From NCBI GenBank assembly GCA_022793895.1, contig JAAWDS010000014.1, forward strand, positions 23,669 to 87,668: a stretch of 64,000 nucleotides of DNA, read 5' to 3'. A model generated the notes under the pieces. It had not been told where the DNA came from, did not search any database, and saw only the letters and a list, made by a program, of their open reading frames with translations. Below, one piece after another: positions 51,037 through 60,200 of this stretch (positions are counted from its first letter, which is position 1; every line of letters begins with the position of its first letter). Position numbers and translations under genes: made by a program. Source of the DNA: Provencibacterium sp. Its GTDB lineage: Bacteria > Bacillota > Clostridia > Oscillospirales > Ruminococcaceae.

Positions 51037-52311
51037 TTGAGCGAACCGTTAACGCTTCTCTCGAACGACGAGATTGATGCGATAGGCGAAATTTTAAATA
51101 TCAGCATGGGCAGCGCGGCAACGGCTATCTCTACCTTGCTGGATAAGCAGGTTAATATTACGATACCTAAGGTGATGCAGCAGAAGTTTGCAAACGTCAA
51201 TTATCTTTCGCTGGAACCGGCCATGATCGTAAAGATTAAATATGTAGAGGGGATCTCCGGATCCAACGTCATGGTTTTCCGCCAGCGGGATATGCAGGTC
51301 ATCCTCAACCTCTTAATGGGGAATGAGGAGGAACCGGAGGGGCCCATCGAGTTTGACGAGCTGAGCATGAGCGCTGCATGCGAAGTGATGAACCAGATGA
51401 TGGGTTCCTCGGCGACCGCCCTTTCCGAGTTCTTAGGAAAGAAAATTGATATCTCTACGCCCGAAGCCACCATTTTGGATGAAACGAACACCTTTGAAGC
51501 GGCCATGGAGGTGGATGCGGAGGAGAGCATCGTTTCCGTTTCCTTCAACATTGAGATCGTCGGCGTTATGACAAGCGAATTTATCAGCGTAATGAAGCAG
51601 GATCTAGCGCGGATGATCGTGGCTCAGGCGATGGGAGACCAAGGTACAGAGGAAGAGGAAGCTCCGGCAGCTCCCGCGCCTATGGTTCCCCCGCCCGCGC
51701 CCTCTGCGCCGGCTGCTGCGCCGCAGCCCCCTTCTCAGCCGGCCGCTATGGGCATGCCTGCGCAGCCGGCGATGCCGCCGCAGGCTGCCGCCCCTTCTCC
51801 GGCCATGCCTGCGCAGCCGCCGCAGATGCCTGCGCCCGGTATGATGCCGGCCGAGGGAATGCCGGCTTATCCTTACGGCTATCCCCCTTATCCGATGTAT
51901 CCCTATGGCGGCTATCCAATGCCGGGCCAGCCGTCCGCTCCCGGCCAACCGGGTGTGCTCAAGCAGCCGGATGTGAATGTGCAGAACGCAAAGTTCCCCA
52001 ATTTTGGAGGCCCTCAGCCGGTTTTGGCCGCGCCGGCCTCCAATGGGAACATGGAGCTGCTCATGAATGTGCCGTTGAGCGTGTCGGTTGAAATCGGCAA
52101 AACGAAGAGGAAGATTCGGGACATTATCGACTTTAACCAGGGCGCGGTGATCGAGCTGGAGAAACAGGCGGGCGCGCCGGTGGATATTGTCGTGAACGGC
52201 CAGTTGATTGCGCGTGGGGATGTGGTGGTTATCAACGATAACTTTGGCGTGCGCATCACCGAGATCATCGGCACCAAGGATCTGATCGATTCCTTAGGAA
52301 ACGGAAATTAG
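51037..52311 (+). CDS. fliY: Flagellar motor switch phosphatase FliY
   Basis: 424 residues. TTG 51037 is preferred to ATG 51022, which overlaps the GGATGGGAG ribosome site. Residues 1-200 are a CheC-like domain with both phosphatase motifs (D14-xxx-E18-xx-N21, and later S-AAC-E-VM-N), so it should dephosphorylate CheY-P. A long Pro/Ala/Met-rich linker (about 205-320) with repeated MPAQP-type units leads to the C-terminal SpoA (FliN) domain: MNVPLSVSVEIGKTKRKIRD, GAVIELEKQAGAPVDI, ARGDVVVINDNFGVRITEI. It replaces FliN in the C-ring. Confidence 0.95.
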   Translation: MSEPLTLLSNDEIDAIGEILNISMGSAATAISTLLDKQVNITIPKVMQQKFANVNYLSLEPAMIVKIKYVEGISGSNVMVFRQRDMQVILNLLMGNEEEPEGPIEFDELSMSAACEVMNQMMGSSATALSEFLGKKIDISTPEATILDETNTFEAAMEVDAEESIVSVSFNIEIVGVMTSEFISVMKQDLARMIVAQAMGDQGTEEEEAPAAPAPMVPPPAPSAPAAAPQPPSQPAAMGMPAQPAMPPQAAAPSPAMPAQPPQMPAPGMMPAEGMPAYPYGYPPYPMYPYGGYPMPGQPSAPGQPGVLKQPDVNVQNAKFPNFGGPQPVLAAPASNGNMELLMNVPLSVSVEIGKTKRKIRDIIDFNQGAVIELEKQAGAPVDIVVNGQLIARGDVVVINDNFGVRITEIIGTKDLIDSLGNGN

Positions 52312-52471
52312 CCCTGTAGGTTGGTTCCCTTGCCCGTAGGCGGATTTTCCGCAGCGGATATTCATAATGATTTAGAAACCCTTAGTTGTTCCCTGTTGCG
52401 CGACGGGGACTGTGGACAAAATCTTAAAACATTAATTTGCCGGCCGCGCACGGCGGAATGGAGCTTTTTGA

Positions 52472-52834
52472 ATGGATAAGAAAATTATGCTCGTAGACGA
52501 CGCCGCTTTTATGCGAATGACCATTAAAAACTGCTTGACCAAGGCAGGCTACACCAATCTCATCGAGGCAGGCGATGGCCAAGTGGCCGTTGACACCTAC
52601 CAGAACGAGCACCCGGACCTGGTGATTATGGATATTACCATGCCCAATATGGACGGTATCCAAGCGTTGCAGGCCATCAAGGCGGCCGATCCGAGCGCGA
52701 AAGTGGTTATGTGCTCGGCGATGGGCCAGGAGGCCATGGTGGTCGAGGCGATTCACCTGGGAGCGCTGGACTTCATCGTAAAGCCTTTTAAGCCCGATCG
52801 CATTCTGCAAACGGTAACGAAGATCCTGGGCTAA
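52472..52834 (+). CDS. cheY: Chemotaxis response regulator CheY
   Basis: This 120-residue single receiver domain has the acidic pair D9-D10, the phosphoacceptor D54, Ser82 in place of the switch Thr, and K104. It signals to FliM and is reset by FliY and CheC, all encoded nearby. Its position between fliY and fliO is typical of Gram-positive flagellar operons. The 160-base gap before it holds no obvious element. The kinase CheA is not in the window. Confidence 0.93.
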   Translation: MDKKIMLVDDAAFMRMTIKNCLTKAGYTNLIEAGDGQVAVDTYQNEHPDLVIMDITMPNMDGIQALQAIKAADPSAKVVMCSAMGQEAMVVEAIHLGALDFIVKPFKPDRILQTVTKILG

Positions 52835-52856
52835 TCCGGAAAGGAAGACAAATCGG

Positions 52857-53243
52857 TTGGGAGAAGAGATCAAAGGTGTCCTATCCATCCTGATGATTTT
52901 AGCGCTGTTTATCGGCGTATTGTTCTTAGCTTATTACACCACCCGCCTGGTGGGGAAAAGGTTTACCCTTGGCGGCCCGTCAGGCGGGCAGATCAAAGTG
53001 TTGGATCGCCTGCCGGTTGGACAGGATAAGGCGCTGCTGATCGTTCAGGTTGCGGGGAAAACGCTTCTGATTGGAGTGGCTCCGCACGGGATGGCGACGC
53101 TTTGCGAGCTGGATCCGGATAGGTTGGAAGAAATTCCTCTGGCAGCCGAAGCTCCCTTTATGGCTGTGTTTAAGGATATGTTAAAAAATCGAGGCATGAA
53201 AGGGCCGGAGCAAAGGAAGGGAACGGATGACGAAGGTAAATAA
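52857..53243 (+). CDS. fliO: Flagellar export-gate assembly protein FliO
   Basis: 128 residues from TTG 52857, ten bases after GGAAAGGAAG. One membrane segment near the N-terminus (residues 8-30) is followed by the small cytoplasmic domain with IKVLDRLPVGQDKALLIVQV then GKTLLIGV, the FliO signature. It helps FliP assemble; fliP overlaps its end by 17 bases. Confidence 0.9.
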   Translation: MGEEIKGVLSILMILALFIGVLFLAYYTTRLVGKRFTLGGPSGGQIKVLDRLPVGQDKALLIVQVAGKTLLIGVAPHGMATLCELDPDRLEEIPLAAEAPFMAVFKDMLKNRGMKGPEQRKGTDDEGK

Positions 53244-54075
53244 CGCGAAGCGGAAGCTGAAAAAGCAGTTGATCCGTTTTAGTCTCTCGGCCCTATCTGT
53301 CGTTTTTCTGGTCTGTGTTTGCTTCTCTTTAAAGGCAAACGCCGCTGTTCCGACCATCACGGTAGATTTGGGGAGCGGCGCTTCGGGGGATGGGACGCTG
53401 GGGGCGCTGGAGCTGCTCTTTTTCTTAGCCCTTTTGGCGCTGGCCCCTTCTATCCTGGTGATGATGACCAGCTTCACCCGGATTGTGATAGTGCTTTCCT
53501 TTCTGCGCAGCGCTCTGGGAACGCAGCAGTCCCCTCCGAACCAGGTAATTACCGGCCTAGCACTGTTTTTAACGCTCTTTATTATGCTGCCGACCTTCCA
53601 GCAGATCAATGAAACCGCCTATCAGCCCTACCGCGCAGGCGAAATCGGGCAGGAGGAAGCGATGGAGCGGATGGTCCGGCCGATGAAGATTTTTATGCTC
53701 AAGCAGACGCAGCCGGGCGACCTGAACCTTTTTCTCTCGATCGCCCGATCCCGCGGCAGAGGGGAAATCGAGGAGAATATCAGCGGGGAGATGATAGGCG
53801 AGCTGGATGAGCAGCAGGAAAAGCTGCTTTCCCTGGGGCTGGAGGTTATCGTCCCTTCGTTTATCACCAGCGAGCTGAAGCGCGCTTTTGAGATCGGATT
53901 TCTGCTGTTTCTCCCGTTTTTGATCATCGATATGGTGGTTTCCAGTACGTTGATGTCGATGGGCATGGTCATGCTCCCGCCCTCGATGATCGCGCTGCCG
54001 TTTAAGCTGATGATGTTTGTTCTGGTAGACGGCTGGGGCCTGCTCTTCAGCACGCTGGTAGGAGGATTCCGATAG
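53227..54075 (+). CDS. fliP: Flagellar export-gate protein FliP
   Basis: 282 residues. A signal peptide (to about residue 40, ending KANA) precedes the core, as FliP is one of the few flagellar membrane proteins with one. Characteristic stretches: LAPSILVMMTSFTRIVIVLSF, ALGTQQSPPNQV, and FLPFLIIDMVVSSTLMSMGM then MVMLPPSMIALPFKLMMFVL. It forms the export pore with FliQ and FliR. The start is ATG 53227 within fliO, behind AAAGGAAGGG. Confidence 0.96.
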   Translation: MTKVNNAKRKLKKQLIRFSLSALSVVFLVCVCFSLKANAAVPTITVDLGSGASGDGTLGALELLFFLALLALAPSILVMMTSFTRIVIVLSFLRSALGTQQSPPNQVITGLALFLTLFIMLPTFQQINETAYQPYRAGEIGQEEAMERMVRPMKIFMLKQTQPGDLNLFLSIARSRGRGEIEENISGEMIGELDEQQEKLLSLGLEVIVPSFITSELKRAFEIGFLLFLPFLIIDMVVSSTLMSMGMVMLPPSMIALPFKLMMFVLVDGWGLLFSTLVGGFR

Positions 54076-54118
54076 CGGAGGGGAAGCGCCTGTATTTTAG
54101 GGGAAAGGAAGGATGTAG

Positions 54119-54382
54119 TTGACCCAAGGAGAAGTCTTGGCTATCTGCCAGGAAGCCATCATGGTGACGCTTAAGCTAGCGGCTCCGCTGCTGATTGTCA
54201 GTATCGTGATCGGCCTTGTGGTCGCTATTTTCCAGGCTGCAACGCAGATTCATGAGCAGACGTTGACCTTTGTTCCCAAGGTGTTGGCGATTGCGCTCCT
54301 CTTGCTTGTGCTGGGCTCGTGGATGATCACCCTGTTTTCAGATTTCGTCCGCCGCCTATTTGAAATGATGTTGTCGCTATGA
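54119..54382 (+). CDS. fliQ: Flagellar export-gate protein FliQ
   Basis: This 87-residue protein has two membrane helices forming a hairpin. TTG 54119 has AAAGGAAGG seven bases upstream. The conserved core VSIVIGLVVAIFQAATQIHE and LTFVPKVLAIAL is present. Its stop overlaps the fliR start (ATGA). Confidence 0.95.
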   Translation: MTQGEVLAICQEAIMVTLKLAAPLLIVSIVIGLVVAIFQAATQIHEQTLTFVPKVLAIALLLLVLGSWMITLFSDFVRRLFEMMLSL

Positions 54383-55152
54383 TGGATTTAAATGCAGTTT
54401 ATGACAGCTTGAGTGTGATTCTGCTGGTCTTTGTGCGGATGGCTGGGATGTTGATCTTCAACCCGCTGCTCTCCCGGCGCAATGTGCCCTCTCAGATTCG
54501 GGTAGGGTTCGCGCTGGTGCTGACGCTGCTGCTCTATCCGGGCCTTGGCCCGCTCCGGCAGATGACGGGGCTGGATATTGTAATGGCAATGTTCCGCGAG
54601 CTTTTTGTGGGCCTTTGCTGTGGATTTGTTTTCCAGCTCTTTTATTACCTTCTGTTTTTCGCAGGCGATTTCCTCGATTTGCAATTCGGCATGTCGATGG
54701 CAAGGGTGTTTGATCCGGGGAGCGGCATTCAGACCTCGATCTCCGGCAACCTCATCACCCTCTTGTTTATTTTATATATCTTTGCGACCGATTCCCACCT
54801 GCTGCTCATTAAAATTTTTGCCACTTCTTACGACATTGTTCCGCTGGCGGCTTCCGGTCTTTCGCCGGATGTCACTGGTTTTGTTATCAGCCTTTTCATC
54901 TCTACTTTTTCGCTGGTCCTGCGTCTAACCTTGCCCTTTGTAGCCGCAGAATTTACGCTGGAGATGGGGATGGGCGTTCTGATGAAGCTGATTCCTCAAA
55001 TCCATGTCTTTGTTATCAACATCCAATTTAAGGTGCTATTGGCCTTTTTCATGCTTTGGGTATATATCCAACCGGTGAGCTCGTTTTTGAACCGTTACCT
55101 GGGGGATATGTTCCAGAACATTGAGAATGCGCTCTATGCAATGGCCGGCTGA
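54379..55152 (+). CDS. fliR: Flagellar export-gate protein FliR
   Basis: This 257-residue integral membrane protein has about six hydrophobic segments. The LVFVRMAGMLIFNPLLSRRNVP start, the GEFLDLQ-like GDFLDLQFGMSMARVFDPGSG and the final VFVINIQFKVLLAFFML match the family. It overlaps fliQ by four bases. It completes the FliP-FliQ-FliR gate; flhB follows. Confidence 0.94.
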   Translation: MMDLNAVYDSLSVILLVFVRMAGMLIFNPLLSRRNVPSQIRVGFALVLTLLLYPGLGPLRQMTGLDIVMAMFRELFVGLCCGFVFQLFYYLLFFAGDFLDLQFGMSMARVFDPGSGIQTSISGNLITLLFILYIFATDSHLLLIKIFATSYDIVPLAASGLSPDVTGFVISLFISTFSLVLRLTLPFVAAEFTLEMGMGVLMKLIPQIHVFVINIQFKVLLAFFMLWVYIQPVSSFLNRYLGDMFQNIENALYAMAG

Positions 55153-55219
55153 CCCCTCTGTTTCGCAGCAAGAAGCCCTAAGAAACGGCCGGCTTGTAAG
55201 CCCATAAGGGGGGAGAATT

Positions 55220-56296
55220 TTGGCGGGCGAAAAGACAGAGAAAGCAACACCCAAACGAAAAAAGGACGAACGAAAGAAAGGTAACGTATTCCAAAGCCAG
55301 GAAGTAATTGTGGTCGCTTCGCTCATCGTTGTTTTTTATGCTTTTAAGTTTTTGGCGCCTATGATCTTAACAACGCTGATGGGAAGTATCCGCGATTACA
55401 TAGAAATTGCAGTAAAACCGCTTGAACTCGACACCTACAAAGTGCGGAGCTTTTTTATAGACGGCTGTTTGACCTTTGCCATTGCGGCGGTTCCGCTCTT
55501 GTTCATTGCCAATTTGGTTTCAATCACCCTTACGCTCGCGCAGACGAGGCTGCTGGTCTCCTTTAAATCCATCGCTCCCAAGGGGAACCGGCTCAGTCCC
55601 ATTCAAGGCTTTAAAAAGATGTTCTCGATGCGCGGCGTGGTGGAGTTGTTAAAGTCCCTCCTTAAAATCACCGTTTTGGGCTACATCCTTTATGACATTA
55701 TGAAGGATGAGCTGCCGGTGCTGCCCCGTATGATGGATATGTCGGTTAGGCAGGTGATGGCGGCGACGGGGGAGGTTATCCTCTCGATTGTCCGGACGGC
55801 GGCGATCTTCTTCGCCTTCATTGCGCTCTTTGATTATGTTTACCAGTGGTGGGAATATGAGAAGAATCTGCGCATGTCCAAGCAGGAGATCAAGGAGGAA
55901 TATAAAGAGACGGAAGGCGATCCGCAGATCAAGGGTAAGATCAAGGAGAAGCAGCAAATGATGGCGCGTCAGCGTATGATGCAGAGTGTTCCAAGCGCAG
56001 ACGTCGTTATCCGTAACCCGACGCACTTTGCAGTTGCTATCCGCTATGACCCGGATAAGGATCGCGCCCCCGTGGTGGTGGCGAAAGGCGCCGACCGGTT
56101 AGCGCTCAAGATTGTGGCGGTGGCCGAGGAGCATGGCATCGCCGTCACCGAGAACGTCCCGCTTGCCCGCGCACTTTATGACGCGGTAGAGCTGGAAATG
56201 GAGATTCCCAGCCAGTTCTATCAGCCGGTTGCAGAAGTGCTCGCATTCGTATATAGTCTGAAAAAGAAGGACTTGAAGCATGAAGTTATTCAATAA
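55220..56296 (+). CDS. flhB: Flagellar export specificity switch protein FlhB
   Basis: 358 residues, TTG 55220 behind AAGGGGGGAGA. The N-terminus GEKTEKATPKRKKDERKKG is diagnostic. Four membrane segments follow, then the cytoplasmic domain with the self-cleavage site N266-P-T-H269 in VVIRNPTHFAVAIRYD. Cleavage switches export from hook to filament proteins together with FliK. It overlaps flhA by 17 bases. Confidence 0.96.
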   Translation: MAGEKTEKATPKRKKDERKKGNVFQSQEVIVVASLIVVFYAFKFLAPMILTTLMGSIRDYIEIAVKPLELDTYKVRSFFIDGCLTFAIAAVPLLFIANLVSITLTLAQTRLLVSFKSIAPKGNRLSPIQGFKKMFSMRGVVELLKSLLKITVLGYILYDIMKDELPVLPRMMDMSVRQVMAATGEVILSIVRTAAIFFAFIALFDYVYQWWEYEKNLRMSKQEIKEEYKETEGDPQIKGKIKEKQQMMARQRMMQSVPSADVVIRNPTHFAVAIRYDPDKDRAPVVVAKGADRLALKIVAVAEEHGIAVTENVPLARALYDAVELEMEIPSQFYQPVAEVLAFVYSLKKKDLKHEVIQ

Positions 56297-58328
56297 TACC
56301 GTATCTGTATTTGTTATCCTGATCATCGGGCTGCTGATCATTCCGCTGCCTCCGACGGTCCTTGACTTCATGTTCGTGCTCAACCTGATGATCTCGTTCA
56401 TCATCCTGTTGACCACGATGTATATTCAGGAGTCGCTGCAATTTTCGATCTTCCCCTCTATGCTGCTGATAACGACCCTGTTCCGCTTGGCGCTCAATAT
56501 TTCTTCTACGCGCAACATCCTTTTTAACGATGGGTATGCGGGCAAGGTCATTGAAACCTTCGGCGAGTTTGTTATCCAAGGGAATATCGTGGTTGGCCTG
56601 GTGATCTTCCTCATCATCGTGCTGGTCCAGTTTATTGTTATCACCAAAGGCTCCGAGCGCGTGGCTGAGGTTTCCGCCCGCTTTACGTTGGACGCCATGC
56701 CCGGCAAACAGATGGCGATTGACGCCGACCTCTCCTCCGGGCTGATTGATGAAGCGCAGGCCCGCGAGCGCCGTTCTAAAATCCAGCGCGAGGCGGACTT
56801 TTTCGGCGCGATGGACGGCGCCTCCAAGTTTGTAAAGGGCGATGCGATCATCTCGCTCATCGTCACCTTCATCAACCTGATTGGCGGTATTATCCTGGGC
56901 TTTATCAACCAGGTGGGAACCTTTTCTGAAATCATGCAGATCTATTCGATCGCCACCATCGGCGATGGGCTGATGTCGCAGATCCCTGCGCTGCTCATCT
57001 CGGTAGCGACGGGCATGATCGTTACCCGCTCGGCCTCCGAGTCGAACCTGAACAACGATATTACCAAGCAGCTTTTTTCCCAGCCCAATGTTTTGATCAT
57101 CGCTTCGCTGGCCATGGTTTCCCTCTGCTTTATCGGGTTCCCGGTGCCGCAGGTGCTTATTGTTTCGGGCATTATGATGACGCTGGGGCTCATCATGCTG
57201 CGCCGCAATGCGGTTGTTCCGGAAGCGGTGGTGGAAACGGGGCCGGCTGCGGATGAGGAGATTACCAACGAGGCAGCTTTCTATAAGAACATTGACAACG
57301 TTTATAACCTTTTGAACGTCGAACAGATTGAAATGGAGTTCGGCTATAGCCTTCTCCCGCTGGTGAATGAGGACAGCGGCGGCAACTTCCTAGACCGCGT
57401 GGTCATGTTCCGCAAGCAGTTCGCCTTGGAGATGGGCATGGTCATCCCTTCCGTTTGGCTCAAGGACAGCGGCCAGTTAAACCCGAACCAATATGCCATT
57501 AAGTTTAAAGGCGAAATGGTCGCCAGCGGCGATGTGCTCGTTGACCATTATTTAGCTTTGGCCCCCTCCGATGTGGAGGATACGGTGGACGGGATCGAAA
57601 CGGTGGAACCGGCCTTCGGCATTCCCGCGAAATGGATCAGCGAGGATAAAAAGATTAAGGCGGAGCTGGCCGGCTATACCTTGATCGATCCGACATCGGT
57701 GATTATCACCCACCTCTCGGAAGTCATTAAGGCGCATGCCTATGAGCTGTTGAACCGGCAAGAGGTCAACAACATGCTCCAGAACCTGAAGAAAGTGAAT
57801 GAAACCATCGTCAACGACACCATTCCGGCAATTGTACCGGTCAGCGAATTACAGAAGGTCCTGTGTAATCTGCTGCGCGAGGGCGTTCCGGTCCGGGATT
57901 TGGAAACCATTCTGGAAACGCTCGCCGACTATGCGCTCTCGGTGAAGGACGCTGATATGTTGACCGAATATGTGCGGCAGGCGCTGCGGCGCACCATCTC
58001 CCACCGGTTTGCCGAGGCCGGGCAGCTCAAGGTTATCAGCCTGGACGCCAACATTGAAAATATGATTATGGGCTCGGTTAAAAAGGTGGATAACGGTTCC
58101 TACCTGGCGCTTGACCCGAAAACCATTCAAGCCATTATCGGTTCCACAACCAAGGAGATCAACAAGATTAAGGATTTGGTCCAGTTCCCCATCATCCTGA
58201 CCTCCCCTATTGTGCGGATCTATTTCAAAAAGCTGGTGGATCAGTTCTATCCGAACACCGTTGTGCTTTCCTTCAATGAGGTGGAAACCGATATCCAGAT
58301 CCAAGCGTTAGGGAATATTGAAATTTAG
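56280..58328 (+). CDS. flhA: Flagellar export receptor FlhA
   Basis: 682 residues, ATG 56280 within the end of flhB. About eight membrane segments (residues 5-310) include the conserved FPSMLLITTLFRLALNISSTR and the FHIPEP-like cytoplasmic loop region KGSERVAEVSARFTLDAMPG. The C-terminal cytoplasmic domain (about 340-682) forms the substrate-docking ring. flhF and flhG, which normally follow, are missing; a hairpin and fliA come next. Confidence 0.96.
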   Translation: MKLFNNTVSVFVILIIGLLIIPLPPTVLDFMFVLNLMISFIILLTTMYIQESLQFSIFPSMLLITTLFRLALNISSTRNILFNDGYAGKVIETFGEFVIQGNIVVGLVIFLIIVLVQFIVITKGSERVAEVSARFTLDAMPGKQMAIDADLSSGLIDEAQARERRSKIQREADFFGAMDGASKFVKGDAIISLIVTFINLIGGIILGFINQVGTFSEIMQIYSIATIGDGLMSQIPALLISVATGMIVTRSASESNLNNDITKQLFSQPNVLIIASLAMVSLCFIGFPVPQVLIVSGIMMTLGLIMLRRNAVVPEAVVETGPAADEEITNEAAFYKNIDNVYNLLNVEQIEMEFGYSLLPLVNEDSGGNFLDRVVMFRKQFALEMGMVIPSVWLKDSGQLNPNQYAIKFKGEMVASGDVLVDHYLALAPSDVEDTVDGIETVEPAFGIPAKWISEDKKIKAELAGYTLIDPTSVIITHLSEVIKAHAYELLNRQEVNNMLQNLKKVNETIVNDTIPAIVPVSELQKVLCNLLREGVPVRDLETILETLADYALSVKDADMLTEYVRQALRRTISHRFAEAGQLKVISLDANIENMIMGSVKKVDNGSYLALDPKTIQAIIGSTTKEINKIKDLVQFPIILTSPIVRIYFKKLVDQFYPNTVVLSFNEVETDIQIQALGNIEI

Positions 58329-58353
58329 CGGCGTGCCTTGAACATGTTTGGCA

Positions 58354-58395
58354 TTTACAATTTGTTATATCCAGACGGATATAACAAATTGTAAA
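58354..58395 (+). other. Perfect 19-bp A/T-rich hairpin between flhA and fliA
   Basis: TTTACAATTTGTTATATCC (58354-58372) pairs perfectly with GGATATAACAAATTGTAAA (58377-58395) around the tetraloop AGAC. No T-run follows, so it is not a standard terminator. It occupies the place where flhF and flhG stand in related operons and lies 15 bases upstream of the fliA ribosome site. Confidence 0.75.
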
Positions 58396-58426
58396 CGCAG
58401 GGTAGCCTAAGGAGGGAGAACATATC

Positions 58427-59203
58427 ATGGATACGTCAGGTTTCCCCGCCGCGGTCGATCCGGTGGAGCTGATGCAGAAATACCAGCAGCAGCGCGATAC
58501 TAAAACGCGCAACGAGCTGGTAATGCACTATAGCTATATCGCACGCACGGTCGCTATCCAACTGCGGGGCATTTCCGCGAACTACGCGCAGTTGGAGGAT
58601 ATCGTGAACCAGGGGATCATCACCCTGATTGACTGCGTAGAAAAATTTGATCCGGCCAAAGGGATTAAATTTGAGGCTTATGCGTTTATGCGCGTGAAGG
58701 GTGCGGTCATCGATTTTGTACGCAAGCAGGATTGGTTGCCGCGCCGTGTGCGGCAGATGGCGAAGAACATCACGGCCGCGCATGATAAGCTCTGCAATGA
58801 GCTCATGCGCGAGCCTACCGAACAGGAGCTTGCCGATTATCTCGGCATATCCGCACAGACGCTGGCGAAGTATCACGGGGAAATTTCCAACTCCATCATG
58901 CTCTCCTTTGAGGGGCTCATTCAGAATGTCAATCAGATGGGGGAAGTACTCAGCGATTATGCCGATGAAAACTCCGGGGCGGAAAGCAACGTTTTCTCCC
59001 AGGAGCTGCACGAGGTTTTTAAAGAAGCTATCGACTCGCTTTCTGAGCGGGAGCGGCTGGTGGTTTCCTTATATTATTACGAACGCTTGAAGCTCTCCGA
59101 TATCTCTAAAGTCTTAGGCGTAAGCGATCAGAGGGTTTCGCAGATCAATTCCAAGGCGATTATGAAGCTACGTAAGCGCCTGGAAGAGTATATGAAAGGG
59201 TGA
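58427..59203 (+). CDS. fliA: Motility sigma factor FliA/SigD (sigma-28)
   Basis: 258 residues, ATG 58427 behind AAGGAGGGAG. It has regions 2 (YSYIARTVAIQLRG, then FEAYAFMRVKGAVIDFVRKQDWLPR, region 2.4 for the -10 box), 3 (PTEQELADYLGISAQTL) and 4 (LSERERLVVSLYYYERLKL then VLGVSDQRVSQINSKAIMKL, the helix-turn-helix for the -35 box). It drives late flagellar genes such as fliD and flagellin and is held by FlgM encoded at 21039. Confidence 0.95.
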   Translation: MDTSGFPAAVDPVELMQKYQQQRDTKTRNELVMHYSYIARTVAIQLRGISANYAQLEDIVNQGIITLIDCVEKFDPAKGIKFEAYAFMRVKGAVIDFVRKQDWLPRRVRQMAKNITAAHDKLCNELMREPTEQELADYLGISAQTLAKYHGEISNSIMLSFEGLIQNVNQMGEVLSDYADENSGAESNVFSQELHEVFKEAIDSLSERERLVVSLYYYERLKLSDISKVLGVSDQRVSQINSKAIMKLRKRLEEYMKG

Positions 59204-59210
59204 AATAGGG

Positions 59211-59990
59211 ATGCTCGAAGGATTTTATATTGCGGCGTCCGGCATGCTGACCCAACAGCGCACCATCAATGTTCTGGCCAACAACATGGCGAATGTGAAA
59301 ACGCCGGGCTATAAAGCGCGGCGCGTGCTAAGCGAGACGTTTGAGCAGGAGCTTCTCATCCGCATGGAAAAGAACAATACCCAGGTAATTGGCGCTGGCG
59401 AAGCGACGCGGATCGTCCGGGACGTTGCCACCGATTTTGGTGAAAATCTTCTGGAGGAGACGGGAAGGCCGTTTGATATGGCGTTGGTTGGACCGGGATA
59501 TTTTAACATTCAGGGGGAGAACAACCAATATTTAACGCGCAACGGGAATTTTGATGTGGATACCGAGGGGTATCTCATTTTGGAAGGCGCCGGCCGCGTT
59601 CTGGGAGAAGACGGAGAGATTGAAGTAGGGGGCTCCTATTTCACCGTTTCAGAGGATGGCGTCGTCATGGACAGCGAGGGAAGCGAGCTGGGCCGTCTGC
59701 TCATTACCGATCCGCAAGCGGCCGGAAATGGGGAACAGGAGGGAGCGGCGGATCTGCCGCTGGTTCAGCAGGCCAACGGCCTATATACCGTGACGGAGGG
59801 CGTGGAGAATACGCCGGCAACGGGCTATTCCGTCTATCAAAAGGTGCTGGAGCGTCCCAATCTGGATCTCAACCGGGAATATACCTTGGTGATGGAGGCG
59901 CAGCGCTCCTTCCAATCCTGTGCAAACGCGTTGAAGATCATTGACGGAATTAATCAGAAAACGGCAACCCAGATCGCCAGCATTGGCTAA
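59211..59990 (+). CDS. Flagellar basal-body rod protein, FlgF/FlgG family (FlhO-like)
   Basis: This 259-residue axial rod protein starts at ATG 59211, seven bases after the fliA stop. The N-terminal signature GFYIAASGMLTQQRTINVL then NNMANVKTPGYKARR and the C-terminal ERPNLDLNREYTLVMEAQRSFQ are typical. The middle contains FDMALVGPGYFNI. In Gram-positive operons two such paralogs (flhO, flhP) follow the sigma factor; the next gene is the second. Which is FlgF- and which FlgG-equivalent is not settled. Confidence 0.88.
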   Translation: MLEGFYIAASGMLTQQRTINVLANNMANVKTPGYKARRVLSETFEQELLIRMEKNNTQVIGAGEATRIVRDVATDFGENLLEETGRPFDMALVGPGYFNIQGENNQYLTRNGNFDVDTEGYLILEGAGRVLGEDGEIEVGGSYFTVSEDGVVMDSEGSELGRLLITDPQAAGNGEQEGAADLPLVQQANGLYTVTEGVENTPATGYSVYQKVLERPNLDLNREYTLVMEAQRSFQSCANALKIIDGINQKTATQIASIG

Positions 59991-60200
59991 GGCAATTGCA
60001 AATATGGAATATAGCTGCCGTTTTATACCCTGCGTTTAGTAGGCTGGGCTTTTGGACGGCTGGGAGCAGGAGAATGTTATAGAGGCAGAGAAGCAGAAAA
60101 GAGGATTTTCCCCCTTCCGTTTCGCGTTCTTTGCCTGGGAGGGCAGAAATCCGGCTTTACCGCAGAGCTAGGTTCCGAAGAAAGGTATGGTGATAGCGAG

